Under the pieces are notes generated by a model that was given only the letters and a program-made list of their open reading frames with translations, had not been told where the DNA came from and did not search any database. Positions 26,428-37,902 of a stretch of DNA of 64,000 nt are shown here, one piece after another. The number at the start of each line of letters is the position of its first letter. The first letter of the stretch is position 1. The stretch comes from JACPNO01 sp963825405 (GTDB lineage: Bacteria > Acidobacteriota > Terriglobia > Bryobacterales > Bryobacteraceae). The stretch lies in assembly GCA_963825405.1 (NCBI GenBank), contig CAWGTB010000001.1:558001-622000 (forward strand), in the 5' to 3' direction. The position numbers and the translations under genes were made by a program.

Positions 26428-28800
26428 GTGGCCCAGAATCTACTGACACCATCGATTCAATGTCCGGCGCCCGTGCCAGGCCCGGGGTCGCAGGGCATTG
26501 TTCGCGTGGCGGTGGACGATGCGAACGCGAAGCTGACGGTGGTGTTTTTGGCGCCCATCGTTCTGCCGGATCAGGCGTTTCTTCTGAACCCGCTCAGCTA
26601 CAGTTTGACCGGCGGCCAACGTCTGTTTCCGCGCATCCTAAAAGCAGAAGTAGCCCCGCCAACCAGCCCGCCTTCTTCTAATCCAAGCGTGATACTCACT
26701 CTCGACAGCGAGGGCGATTTTTCGATTTACACGCTGACCGTCAGCGGGCCTAAAATCGATCCGTTCTTCAGCAGCGCCAAACTGCGCTTCCGGCTTGCCT
26801 GCGACGACCGCTTCGATTGCCGCCAGGCCGCTGCACCCACAGCCATTGAACCCGAATTGCCCGTAACGATCGACTACCTCACGAAAGATTACGCCAGCTT
26901 CCGTCAGGCGCTGCTCGATTTCATTCCCACGCGCCTGCCCGGCTGGACCGAGCGCAGCGAAGCCGACATTGGAATGATGCTGCTGGAATTATTCGCAGCC
27001 ACAGCGGACAACCTCAGCTACATGCAAGATCGCATTGCGAGCGAGGCTTTTCTTTCGACAGCAACCCAACGCCGCAGCGTGGCGGGCCATCTGTCGCTGA
27101 TCGGCTACCAGATGGATGAGGGCGCGGCAGCCCACACGTGGCTGCAGTTTCAAGTGACCGAAGCCGTGACGCTCGCGTCGAATCCCGGATTTAAGGTTGG
27201 CAACACGCCAAGCTCATCAACCGACCCCGTAATTGTTTTCGAGACCATGGGATCTGCCGCATTGGACCCGGCGCACAACGGGATGCGCCTCTACGATTGG
27301 GGCAACGCGAATTGCTGCCTGCCCGCAACCGCTTTTAGCGCTACCCTCGTCGGGAGCTTCGACCGTCTCGCGGCGGGCGATTATCTGTTATTCGACGATG
27401 GCAGCGGCAATCGCGATGTCGTGCGTCTCACTAGCGAGCCGCAGCTTGTGCCCGTCATGCAGGCTACCTCGCCGCCGTCGACCGTCGTGACCGTCGTCAA
27501 CTGGTCCGATGCCACTCCGCTCGGCGCCTGCTATTCCGTCGAAAATACGATCGTCCGCGGAAACATGGTCCCGGCGACGCATGGCGAAACGGTGTCGGAA
27601 GAATTGCGTTCGCTTTCTGACCAGCAGAAGGCCGAGACACAAGCGGAGATCGCCGCGCGCGCGCCGGGACAGAGGGTCCCGCGTCAACGGCTGAAGCTTT
27701 CGATGGCTCCTTTGGCACATCTGGATCCGGAAACGCTGCAATTTGCGCCAGGCGTTCAAAACATTCCGCAAACAGGCGAGAGCTTTACCGCCCGCCTTCG
27801 CCGAAGTATCAGCACACTGCAAATCCTTGTTGACGGGGTGGCGTGGGCCGAGCAAGCCAGTTTGCTCGGAAGCTCGGGGGACGATCAGGTTTTTCGCGTC
27901 GAGATCGACGACAGCGGCGAGGCGACCGTAGTCTTCGGGGATGGAGTCTTCGGCGAGCGTCCGCCTGAAACCTCGACGGTTACGGCGACCTATCGTGTGG
28001 GCGGCGGAGCCGTGGGCAACGTCGGGGCCGGTACGCTGACACTCGCGCATCCCGAGTCTCCGGCGCCATGGTTGATCTCCGTCACAAATCCGGTACCCGC
28101 GACGGGCGGACGGGATCTTGAATCTCGCGATCACGCGCGCCGTGTTGGCCCGGCTACGTTCCATCAGCCGCTGGTCGCGGTGAGCGCCGCCGACTATGAG
28201 ACTGCCGCGGTTTCGCTTGCTGAAAGTAATGGAAAGCCGGTCATCCAGCGCGCCCATGCGAATTTTCGCTGGACCGGCAGTTGGCTGACTGTGACGGTTG
28301 CCGCCGATCCGTTGGCAGCCGAAGGGTTGACTCCGGATTTACGCCAACAACTCTCCACTTACCTTGACACTAAGCGGCTTGCGGGCTACGACCTCGAGGT
28401 CACCGGTCCCATTTACGTTCCCATCGACCTGGAAATCGGATTCACCACAGCCGCCGGAGCGCAGCAAGCCGATGTGGAACAAAGCATCCTGCAAACGCTC
28501 GGCAATGCAATTCTGCCGGGAGGCGCCAAGGGCTTTTTTCATCCCGACAACTTTACGTTCGGCTCTAGCGTTTTCGTTAGCAGGATATTTGCCGCTGTGA
28601 TGGCAGTGCCTGGCGTCCGGTCCGCGCAGATCACCCGGCTGGCACGTTCGCACGCGGCACATCCGGATCAGGAAACCGCGGCGAACCTGGCGCGTGGATT
28701 TCTCAGTGTTGGCCTCGATCAGATTGTGCGCCTGGACAATGACCGCAATTTCCCGCAGCTCGGAACGATTACGGTCCAGCCGCAAGGAACCATGGTATGA
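26428..28800 (+). CDS. Baseplate wedge protein J-like (Afp11 family, gp6)
   Basis: A 790-residue J-like baseplate wedge subunit, started at the GTG at 26428, three bases after the gp25 stop. Family features are TIDYLTKDYASFRQALLDFI and MLLELFAATADNLSYMQDRI near residues 150-200, a region of beta repeats, then RVEIDDSGEATVVFGDGVFG and HQPLVAVSAADYETAAVSLA. The end has HPDNFTFGSSVFVSRIFAAV. Two SPP-rich short linkers lie at about residues 74-90 and 344-352. The stop overlaps the next ATG (ATGA). Confidence 0.92.
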   Translation: MAQNLLTPSIQCPAPVPGPGSQGIVRVAVDDANAKLTVVFLAPIVLPDQAFLLNPLSYSLTGGQRLFPRILKAEVAPPTSPPSSNPSVILTLDSEGDFSIYTLTVSGPKIDPFFSSAKLRFRLACDDRFDCRQAAAPTAIEPELPVTIDYLTKDYASFRQALLDFIPTRLPGWTERSEADIGMMLLELFAATADNLSYMQDRIASEAFLSTATQRRSVAGHLSLIGYQMDEGAAAHTWLQFQVTEAVTLASNPGFKVGNTPSSSTDPVIVFETMGSAALDPAHNGMRLYDWGNANCCLPATAFSATLVGSFDRLAAGDYLLFDDGSGNRDVVRLTSEPQLVPVMQATSPPSTVVTVVNWSDATPLGACYSVENTIVRGNMVPATHGETVSEELRSLSDQQKAETQAEIAARAPGQRVPRQRLKLSMAPLAHLDPETLQFAPGVQNIPQTGESFTARLRRSISTLQILVDGVAWAEQASLLGSSGDDQVFRVEIDDSGEATVVFGDGVFGERPPETSTVTATYRVGGGAVGNVGAGTLTLAHPESPAPWLISVTNPVPATGGRDLESRDHARRVGPATFHQPLVAVSAADYETAAVSLAESNGKPVIQRAHANFRWTGSWLTVTVAADPLAAEGLTPDLRQQLSTYLDTKRLAGYDLEVTGPIYVPIDLEIGFTTAAGAQQADVEQSILQTLGNAILPGGAKGFFHPDNFTFGSSVFVSRIFAAVMAVPGVRSAQITRLARSHAAHPDQETAANLARGFLSVGLDQIVRLDNDRNFPQLGTITVQPQGTMV

Positions 28801-31644
28801 GCACGGCTTTCGCCTCGCCGAATAACACTTGCTGTTCGCCGTCTGCGCCTTCATCGGCAGCGCCGCTGCTTGATTTCAAACCCTCCTGGCCTCGCCGCGA
28901 TTCAATATCGAATCGGTACATTCACGTCTTTCAGGCGCGCGATGCTCGACAAAATCGCGCTGCCCGATTTGATGTCCGGAGCGGTCACCAGCCTGGTTCA
29001 AGACGTCGCACCCACGGAGCAGAGCATTTCGATCCTCGACGCCACCGGTTTTCCCGCTACCGCGCCGTTCCGCGTCAAAATTGGCGCCGAATATCTGCTG
29101 GTCACTGGAAGCGTTGATCCTACGAACTGGATCGTGACGCGCGGTTCTCCGGCCGGCGGGCACTCGAAAGACGATGCGGTGATCTTCGATCCCGCCAATC
29201 CGTTTTCAGCCTGGCACGAAGGAATCGATAGCGACTATCAGACCATGTTCGTCGAGTTGTGGGCCTATCTCGCCGACGTGCTCACGTTTTATCAGGAGCG
29301 GATTGCGAATGAGGCGTTTTTGGGAACCGCGACGCAACGCGACTCGCTACTCCGCCTGGTCAGTCTGATCGACTATCGCCCAAGCCCGGGCGCTGCCGCC
29401 AGCGGGCTCGTTGCTTTCACGGCCGCGAAGAACCAGTCGCTTACCGTGCCCGCTGGATTCCGCGCGGGGAGCCGGGCTTCGGCGGGCAAACCGGCCGTAG
29501 TGTTCGAGACTATGTCGGCGGTCACGATCACCGGCGACAACAGCGCGATACCACTGGCGCTGCTTTCTCCCGACGTGGCCTATGCGCCGGGCGCATTCGT
29601 TCTTCAGGGCGTGAACAACAGCCTGGCGGTGAATGATTTTCTTTTGGCGGTTGAAAATGAGGGAACTACGGCCGAAGCCCCGTTCCTGCTGCGAATTGCA
29701 AGCGTGAGCGTCGACAAGAGCGCCAATACGACCACCATCGCCTGGCAGGACGTGAACGGCGAGTACCAGCAAGCGTCGAAACAAGTCAACGTCTATGTGT
29801 TTGAGGTTAATGCCGCGCCTTTTGGCGACGCGGCGCCGCGCTTTGACACGCTTCCGCCGGGTCTCACCAATTCCGACGGCAAGACTCCCAACGCGCCGTA
29901 TCAGGACAGTTGGGATTCGGCGCTCAAAGCCCAGTTTTCCGTAGCCGGTACTGCTCCCGTCGCGAATTTCGTTCCCAATCCAATGTTCTTCGTGCCCTTG
30001 CCCTCCGATCCAGGAAACCAGTTGTTTCTTGACAGCGCTTATAGCCAACTCAAATACAGCCAGGCGAATCCAGGATGGACAGTGTTGCTGACCGACGGCG
30101 GTATGTTTCAGACATTTCATGTTACGGATGCGCGCCAGATTTCCAAGGCCGCGTACTCGCTGAGTGCGAAGTCGACGCGGTTGACTTTCGCGGAGACGAT
30201 TAACGAGTTCACGTTTCCCCTTCGCAATACCACCGTGCTGACCGGAAACGCGCGCCAGGCGCTTCAGACCAGCCTGCCGCTTTCCGATCCACTTTCCGGT
30301 TCCAGGCTGACTCTCACTGGCATCCACACTGGCCTTCAGGACGGCCAGACGGTGGCGCTGCGGGGGAATCTCTTCTCTACTAATCAGCCTGGCGGCGAAT
30401 CGGCGATCCTGGATGGTCCGCCTCAACCTGATTTGGTAAACAACATCACGGTCGTGAGCCTGAAGCGGCCGCTTGCCAATCAGTATGTCCGCGCCAGTTG
30501 CACGTTGCTGGCAAATATTGTCGCAGTGACCCAGGGCGAAACGGTGAGCGATGAGATTCTGGGAAGCGGCGATGGCACGGCATTCCAATCGTACCCGCTC
30601 AAGAAGAAACCGCTCACTTATCTGCCGTCGGACAATCCGGATGGTCTCTCAGCCGTAACCAGCACCCTCATCGTGACGGTCGACGGAATCGCCTGGAGCG
30701 AGCAGACAAACCTGGTGAACAGTGCCTCCGGTGCGCAGGACTATACCACCACGCTGGACGACTCCGGCCAAACCACGGTGGTCTTCGGCGACGGCTATAA
30801 CGGAGCGTGCCCACCGAGCGGCGTAAACAATATTTACGCGCGCTATCGCAAGGGTCTGGGAAGATCGGGCAACGCGCCGATCGACGGTGTTCAGCAACTC
30901 GTCGACAGCATCCCCAATCTTCAGAAGGTGACTAATCCCGTACCTACGAGCGGCGGAGACGACCCCGCCAGTCCGGCGCGCATCCGCGAACTCGCGCCTG
31001 GTAGCCTGCAGACTTTCGGCCGTGCCGTAAGCGCGTCAGACTATGCGGCTTTGGCGCTCAGTTATCCCGGCATCGCAAAAGCAAGCGCGACCTGGGTTTT
31101 GCAGGACCTGGTTACCTTGCAAGCGATTCCGCATCCCTACGTGCAGCTTACAGCCGGAACCGTCGATCGTGTGCCCTTCCAGGGAACGCTTCTCGCAGGC
31201 CAGCTTCGCCGCTTTCTGGATGGCCACCGCGACCCGAATGTTCCGCTGCGGGTTCAGGACTTCACACCGGTGTACATCGCAGTGGCTGTGGGGATTGATA
31301 TCGATCCCCGGTTTCCCCGCCAGGCGACTTTGAATCGCGTGCAGGCCGCGCTCAACCCCGGATTGAATCCGGATGGCAGCGTGGGTTATTTCGCCTTTGA
31401 GGGATTGCAGTTCGGCCAGGGTATTTTCCTGAGCTCGCTCTATGCCGTCATTCAGGCAGTGGATGGAGTGCAGGATGCCACCATCACCATACTGCGGCGG
31501 GTGGGTCCCGGATTCAGCGATCCGGCATCGCTACCTCCGCATGACATCGTGATTCGCCCGACTGAAATTGTGACTCTCGACAGCAGCGGCAATCCCGAAA
31601 GCACCTTGACAATCACGGGGCAGGGAGGGTTTGCCGACTCATGA
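28797..31644 (+). CDS. Second baseplate J-like wedge protein (Afp12-like), frameshift near N terminus
   Basis: A protein of about 950 residues with the same architecture as the preceding gpJ-like gene: DYQTMFVELWAYLADVLTFY, TTLDDSGQTTVVFGDGYNGA, then SASDYAALALSYPGIAKAS. The ATG at 28797 overlaps the previous stop and gives MSTAFASPNNTCCSPSAPS, but that frame closes at 29117. The long frame opens at a TTG at 28870 with NPPGLAAIQYRIGTF. Removing one A from AAA at 28878-28880 joins them as LLDFNPPGLAAI, so the ATG is probably the true start. It forms the wedge ring with the other J-like subunit. Confidence 0.87.
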
Positions 31645-34600
31645 GCCGCAATGACGCTCGCGATTTTGCCGAAAGGCTGTACGCGCGAATCCCGGCTCAC
31701 TATCGCGTCTATGACGCCGAGCGCGGGCAGCCGCTATTTGCTCTGCTGGTGGTGGTTGGCGAGCAGGTGGCCAATGTCCGGCAGGATCTGGATGCGCTGT
31801 GGGACAACTTCTTCATTGAGACTTGTGACGATTGGGTAGTTCCTTACATCGGCGCTCTGGTGGGAACGAATCTGTTGCAGCAGCCGGTGGGGCAGAGCAA
31901 TCGGCTCGACGTCTGGAACACGGTCATCTGGCGCCGCAGCAAGGGCACGCCGCAAATGTTGGACGCGCTGGCGCAATCGATTAGCGGATGGCCGTCCGAT
32001 CTGGCGGAGTTTTTTCAGTCCATGGGCTGGTCGCAGAACATGAATCACGTGCGGCTCGACCGCCCGTTGACACCAGATCTTCGCAATCCTCTGGCGCTGC
32101 GCCTTCTGGGGCATGCCATCCGATCCGTTTGGACATGCGGCGGATTTCAAGCCCACCGGGCCGGTCGATCAATGCCGCGTCACGCCGCAGTCGCTGGGCA
32201 TGGGGATTGCGGTATTTGGCACTCCCGGGCGTTATCAGATCAAGAACGTCGGCTATTATGTCCGACGCCTCCAGCCGTTTGCGGTACGCGGCGCAACACC
32301 TGCGGCTGCCGTCGCGGGCGGATCGGCGTCCCCGGGCGCTTCGCTTTTTACTTTCAATCCGCTATTTCGGGATGCGCCGCTCTTTGAACAGGACTCGGGC
32401 GTGCCAGTGACGCGGGCAGCGTTCAGGGCGAATCCAGGGGAATTTTTTGGCGATCAATCGAGCATCGCGGTGCGGCAGTTCGGTGTCCTTCTTGCGGCCG
32501 AAACCACGCCGCAAGCGCCTGAAGCCGCGATGAGCCAGCAAGCGTTCACGTTCGGAGGCGCCACTTCCGGCATTACGCTCGATGCGGCTGCGGGCATGCG
32601 GCTGATGGAACCGCGGGCGTTTCAACTTGGCTCCGCGCATTTTCTTGTTACCGCCCAGTGGCGGCGCGCAGACAACACGACAGCTCCACTCGGCGTGCTG
32701 AGCACGCTTTTCGCCGCCGGCGGTAAAGCATCGTTCACGCCCGCGGCGGCCGCGTCTGGCTCGGGCCAACTTGCCATCACCGTGCAGACGGGCCGCGCAG
32801 GAGCCGGCGGTCCAACGGGATTGGTTGCATCGCCCGCGGCGCGGTTTCCAGGGGCCGTGATTGCGATTCGAGCGGCCCACACCGGCGCCCTGCACATCAG
32901 CGATGCACTCTATATTTACCTGCCACCTTCTTTGGTGGTTCCAGGCGGCGGAATTCAGTATTTCGTCGCGGACGACGGCAGCACGTACACGGATCCGTCG
33001 CTTGCGCTGAGTAAACTTGCGCGCGCCTCGGAGGGCCAGGTATATCCCGCGCGTATTGCCGGCGCGAGCATCGGGCCCGCGGACTCTTTTGCGGTCCTGA
33101 ACCGAAAACCCGGCGGCATGGTTTTTCCGGATCGCGCCCGCTTCAACGGCGCCCAAATTTTCCTGCAGGCCGATCTTTTCACCGGCCCCACGCAGTTCCA
33201 GACGCTGGGAGCCATTGCTACCGTGGATCAGGCGAGCACGGGCTTTCCGAACCTACGCATTCCTGCCGGCACGTGGCCCGCGTTCACCTATGCGCCCAGC
33301 GTCGCCTCTATGAACGGAGCCATCCCGTCGAGCGGCATGCTGAGTATTCTCGTGCGCCCACTCGCGGGCGACTTTATTCCTGCCGCGGAGCTCGTGGTCA
33401 TGAACCGCGCCGGGCGCAGCTTGCTGGTTTATCTTCCCGAAGTCTCCGGTGCCAATGCTGCTGGTGTCCGGTTGCTGGTCGCGGACGACGGCAGCACCTG
33501 GTTCATGCCAACCGACAGCGTCAAGCAGCAGAGTGTTCTCCAGCAGCAATCGTTCAACGGACTGGTCCTCGCGCGGGCGTCAGCGGGGCAGACGCTGCCG
33601 CTACCCGGACTCTGGCCGCTGCAGCAGCGTATACCGGTGGCGGAGAACCTTTGCCGAGCCGAGCGAGCGTCTTTGCTGAGCATTGGTGAACTCGGCATCG
33701 ACCCGGAATTAGGAAGATTCGCGCTGCCGCCTGCCGATCCGGCGCTTACGCAAGGCAACTTCACCGTCGATTACATCGAAGCGTTCAGCGCCGCTATTGG
33801 CGCGAATTCGGAGCGGGAACTGGCGTCCACAAATCCAGCTACCCGCCTGGTGTCGCAATCAGGTGACGCCGACAGCGCTTTGACGCAAGTGCTCGACGGC
33901 GCTCCCGTACATAGCAGCCTCGCCGACGCCATCGCCGCCGCGGGGAACGGGGATGTAATCGAGATCGTGGATAGCGCGACCTACAGCGCTCCGGCTGCTA
34001 TCGTGCTGAACAATGCAGCGGTGAAAGATTTGACGATCCGTGCTGCCGCGGGTGAGCGGCCTTGCTTTACTTTCTATAGTGCGGCGAATACGCCCGCAGC
34101 GGCGAGCCTTTTGGTTACGGCTCCGATGACGTCGCTGGCGCTGGACGGTCTGCTTGTGAGCGGCGGCGCGATGTTCATCGAAAGCCGGGTGCAACAACTC
34201 ACCGTGACTTCGTGCACGCTCGATCCGGAATCCGGTTCATCGCAATCGCTGGTCGCGGTGGATACAGGCCCGGATAGCGCTGCCAGTTGGCTGATTTCCC
34301 GTTCCATCGCCGGTGGCTTGCGCGCAGGACCCGGCGTCGGTCAGCTCACGGTTTCGGATTCCATCGTGGACCAGAAGAACGGCTTCGCGATCGCCGGGCT
34401 GGCGGCATTGACCAGTCCGCCGGCGGTTCTAGGCCTGCAATCGGACAACGCGGCGAAGATTGTTCAATTGGAGCGGGTCACCGTCTTCGGCGCCATGGTC
34501 TGTGAAGTGTTGCGGGCGAGTGAATGCCTTTTCGACGATGTCGCGTTGGTAGAGGACCAGCAATCCGGTTGTGTACGATTCACGCGATTTGAAAAGGGTT

Positions 34601-34890
34601 CAGTCCTCCCGCCGCGGTACCAGTGCATACCGAACGAGACCCAGCTTGCATCCTGCAAGGGGCAAACGCGTTGTTTCGCACCGGCATTCAACTCACGCCT
34701 GTTCGGCCGGCCGACTTATGCGCAGCTTGCGCGAGGCTGTCCCGATGAGATCCTCAGCGCCAGCGAGAATGGCGCCGAAGTGGGCGCGTTTGCGGGCACG
34801 CAAAATACCATCCGCTTGCGCAATCTGACCACGAAATTGCAGGAATTCATGCCGGTGGGCCTGTCCGGGGTAATTGTCGCCGAAACGTAA
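31641..34890 (+). CDS. Tail protein I-like wedge fused to beta-helix (eCIS baseplate), frameshifted
   Basis: A protein of about 1080 residues in two frames. The first frame (31641, overlapping the previous stop) gives SRNDARDFAERLYARIP and WDNFFIETCDDWVVPYIGAL, the P2 gpI-like start, then LALRLLGHA. The next frame continues SDPFGHAADFKPTGPVDQC to 34890. The slip is at about 32117-32121. The centre is beta-rich. Residues from about 750 form a parallel beta-helix-like stretch (SLADAIAAAGNGDVIEIVDS, LALDGLLVSGGAMFIESRVQ). The end ENGAEVGAFAGTQNTIRLRN followed by LQEFMPVGLSGV matches the conserved tail of such wedge proteins. Confidence 0.8.
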
Positions 34891-34908
34891 AAGTATCTAG
34901 GAGAAACC

Positions 34909-37902
34909 ATGAAGGGCGATTTTTCTCGATTCACGTTTGACCCGAGCAAACACTACGCGGGTGTGATGCACCAGCAGGGCCGTGTCTGGCTGGACTCGGA
35001 CTGGAACGAAGACGTGCTGGAGCGTCTCGCTCTTTTGCAGAAACAGCTAATCGACATCGTTGGCCCATCCGGCGTGCCCTCGCCCGGCACAGCATTTCAA
35101 CTTTCGCCGAGTACCGATCCCAACAACCTGGATAATTTCCAGATCCTGGCAGGCCGCTGCTACGTGCACGGCATCTTGTGTGAGCTGGAAGCTAACGCAG
35201 GGTATCTGACACAACCCGACCTGATCGACCCGCCTCGCATCCCCATTCCGACGGATGGCTCGACGCTGACGGCCCTGGTATACCTCGAGACCTGGCAGCG
35301 GTTGATCACGTATCTCGAAGACGAATCGCTGCGCGAGGTCGCCCTCGGTGGTCCCGACACGTCCACCCGGCTGAAGACGGTGGTGCAAGTGAAGGTAGCG
35401 GTGATTCCAAATCCGCCAGCCAACATCACGTGCGCGCAGGCAGCACAAGCGCTTCCGGTTGACGGACGCGGCGGTCTCACTACTCTGCAACCCACCGTCT
35501 CGCAGCTTCAAAGCCTGTGCCAGTTGCCCGATCCAGCGAACTTTACGGGGCGTGAGAATCACCTCTATCGCGTGCAAATTCACGATAGCGGTGATGTGAT
35601 TGGCGATAGCTCGGGCTCGTCATTTCAAATTGCCCTCGCCGCAAACGTCAATGCAGGCGCCACTTCCGTCACGCTGGCGACAGCGCTCAATCCGAATCAG
35701 TCGGCCGCCGCGCTGCGCAATGGATTCGTCACGATCGCGGATAATTCGGGAGTCAGCGAGAGAGTGGCTCTGAGCTCGATTGGGTCCCCGGCGACGGGCC
35801 TGGTTTAGGGCATGCGCTCCAGAACAGTTACACGACGGCCAATGCCGCGACGGTATCGGGCGGCGTTGCGAGCTTCAAATGGTCGCGTGATAACGCCGCC
35901 TTCGCGGTTAGCGTAACCAGTGTCAATCAGGACCGAATTACGCTCACGCTGTCCAGCCTGGGCCGTGATGCCGCAACTTCATTGCAGCAAGGCGACCTGG
36001 TTGAGATCTCCGACGACGCAAGCGAACTCGGCCCCGCGCGCGGCCACCTGACGCAAATTGCCGCCGGGCCGGATCCCGATCAGTTCACGGTGGTGCTCGC
36101 CGATCCGCTGCCCGCGTCATTCGTGCTTGGCGGCGCGGGAGTTACGAGCCCACCCCTGTCGACGGCGCAAAGCAATCGTCACCTTGTGCTGCGGCGCTGG
36201 GATGGCGCCGGCGCTGCCATCTCCACCTACGATGACATCCAGACACCTGGGATGAACCTGGGCGATGGTGTGCACATCCAGTTCAGCGGCTCCGGCTTAC
36301 GCGCCGGCGATTATTGGAATTTCACCGCCAGAAGCGCCGACGGTTCGGTCGAGCCGCTGCTGAACGCTCCCCCTTCCGGAATCACTCGATTCCGAGCTCC
36401 TCTGGCTGTGGTCACCTGGGGACCGCCGCCGAGTACCAGCCCGCCATCAAGCCCGCCTGCCGGCGTTGCAATGCAGATTCAGGATTGCCGGCGAATTTTC
36501 CCGTCGCTGATTAATTTTCCGCAGGTCGATAAAGGAGTTCACGTCACCGGACTGGTGGTCGTTGACCCCGGCGGCGGTCCACCGGCTCAGTTGCTTAACG
36601 ATACGAATGTTCAGATCAATGCGTTCGGCAGGCATCGACGTCCAATGCGACGACGCGATCGATCCAGCGAGCATTGCGCGTCCCACGTGCTTCCTGACGG
36701 CTGATTTTCCATTCGATGCCGGCAACCAGGGCGTGGCCAGCGCGTACTCCCGCCTCATCCTCGGCGGCAATGTGACCGCCCAGGGCAGCACGATCTCATG
36801 GCGCCCAATTCCGGGCACGCAAGATCTTCTTACGCAATTGGTCGCGTTGAACCAGGCGGAACGAGGCATTCTGGCGCACTTGAACCTCAGGGGCAATTTC
36901 ATTTGGTCGGCGAAAGATCCCAGTTCGTTCCTCGATGGCGATGGTTTTGGCACGCACACAGGCGGGCTGAACGCCATCTCACTCACCTTGCCCAGCGGCG
37001 ACAGGCGGCGCGGTGGTGATTTCGATGTGTGGTTCTGGATTGTTGCCGCGCCATCTGTGGCTACGGTTCTGACCGTCCTACCGGCTCAAGTCTTCGTCGG
37101 GGACACCGCAACGGTCACAGTCGGTCTCAGCGCGGCCGCGCCTGGAGGAAGCAATGCGATCCAGGTTGCGAGCAGTAATCCTCAGGTGGCTCCTGTGCCT
37201 GCCGCCGCAATTCCGGTTCCTCCGGGCGCGACTCTGGTGACCTTCCAGGTCACGGCTGCTGCGGTGGGCCAGACCAACATCACCGCAACGTTCCCCGCGG
37301 TGGGAGGCCAAACGGTGGCGGCGACTCTGGTGGTTCAGGCAGTGCCGGTCCTCACGGGTCAATTAGCTCTCAACCCAGCCGCGATATTCATCGGAGCGTC
37401 GTCGGTGGGTACCGTCACATTGAGCGGGCCGGCTCCCCGGGGTGGCCTGGTTGTGACATTGGCCAGCAGCAATGTCGGAGTCGCCACGGTTGCCGCGACG
37501 GTTACTGTCGCCAGCGGAGATTCCAGCGCCACATTTAGCGTGGCCGGCAAGGCCGCGGGAACGGCAACCGTTACGGCAACTCTTGCGGGAGTAACGCTAT
37601 CGGCGTTGATCACCGTCAGAGCCAAGCCCAAGGAGATTATTAAGGACAGAGTCAAGGAGATCAAGGAGAAGGAAAAGGAGATCGTTGCCGAAAAGATCAC
37701 GGCGATCGACAACGTGAAAGTCACCGACAACAAGATCGCTGATCGCAAGCTGGTCGATGCGAGCGCAACGGGTGCGCCCGGCAAGACCAGCGATATCGCT
37801 ACCGGCGCCAACGGTTCGAAGGTTCGCGCCTTTATTCGTCCGGAGGAACGGCCTGCCGTGGAGAACTTCGCGCTCAATCCGGACGGAGAAAACGTTCCGT
37901 GA
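34909..37902 (+). CDS. DUF6519-domain eCIS protein with Ig-like repeats and charged tail, two frameshifts
   Basis: A protein of about 995 residues in three frames. The N-terminal DUF6519 signature is MKGDFSRFTFDPSKHYAGV and QQGRVWLDSDWNED. The first frame ends at 35808; one extra T in TTT at 35804-35806 would give LVLGHALQNSYTTANA and continue. A second slip at about 36624-36628 joins VQINAF to AGIDVQCDDA. Two Ig-like domains follow (LTVLPAQVFVGDTATVTVGL; LALNPAAIFIGASSVGTVTL), then a highly charged helical segment (RVKEIKEKEKEIVAEK) and FIRPEERPAV. Family members are surface baseplate or fibre-like parts of eCIS. The stop overlaps the next start. Confidence 0.78.

Noticed and set aside
29347..30588. 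413-residue open frame antisense to the second gpJ-like gene
   Set aside because: Shadow of the conserved wedge gene; no recognisable protein features and no ribosome site.
37629..37760. Lys/Glu repeats of the DUF6519 tail as an intrinsic terminator or tandem DNA repeat
   Set aside because: The codons vary and remain in frame with the Ig-like domains, so this is protein sequence, not a DNA repeat array.
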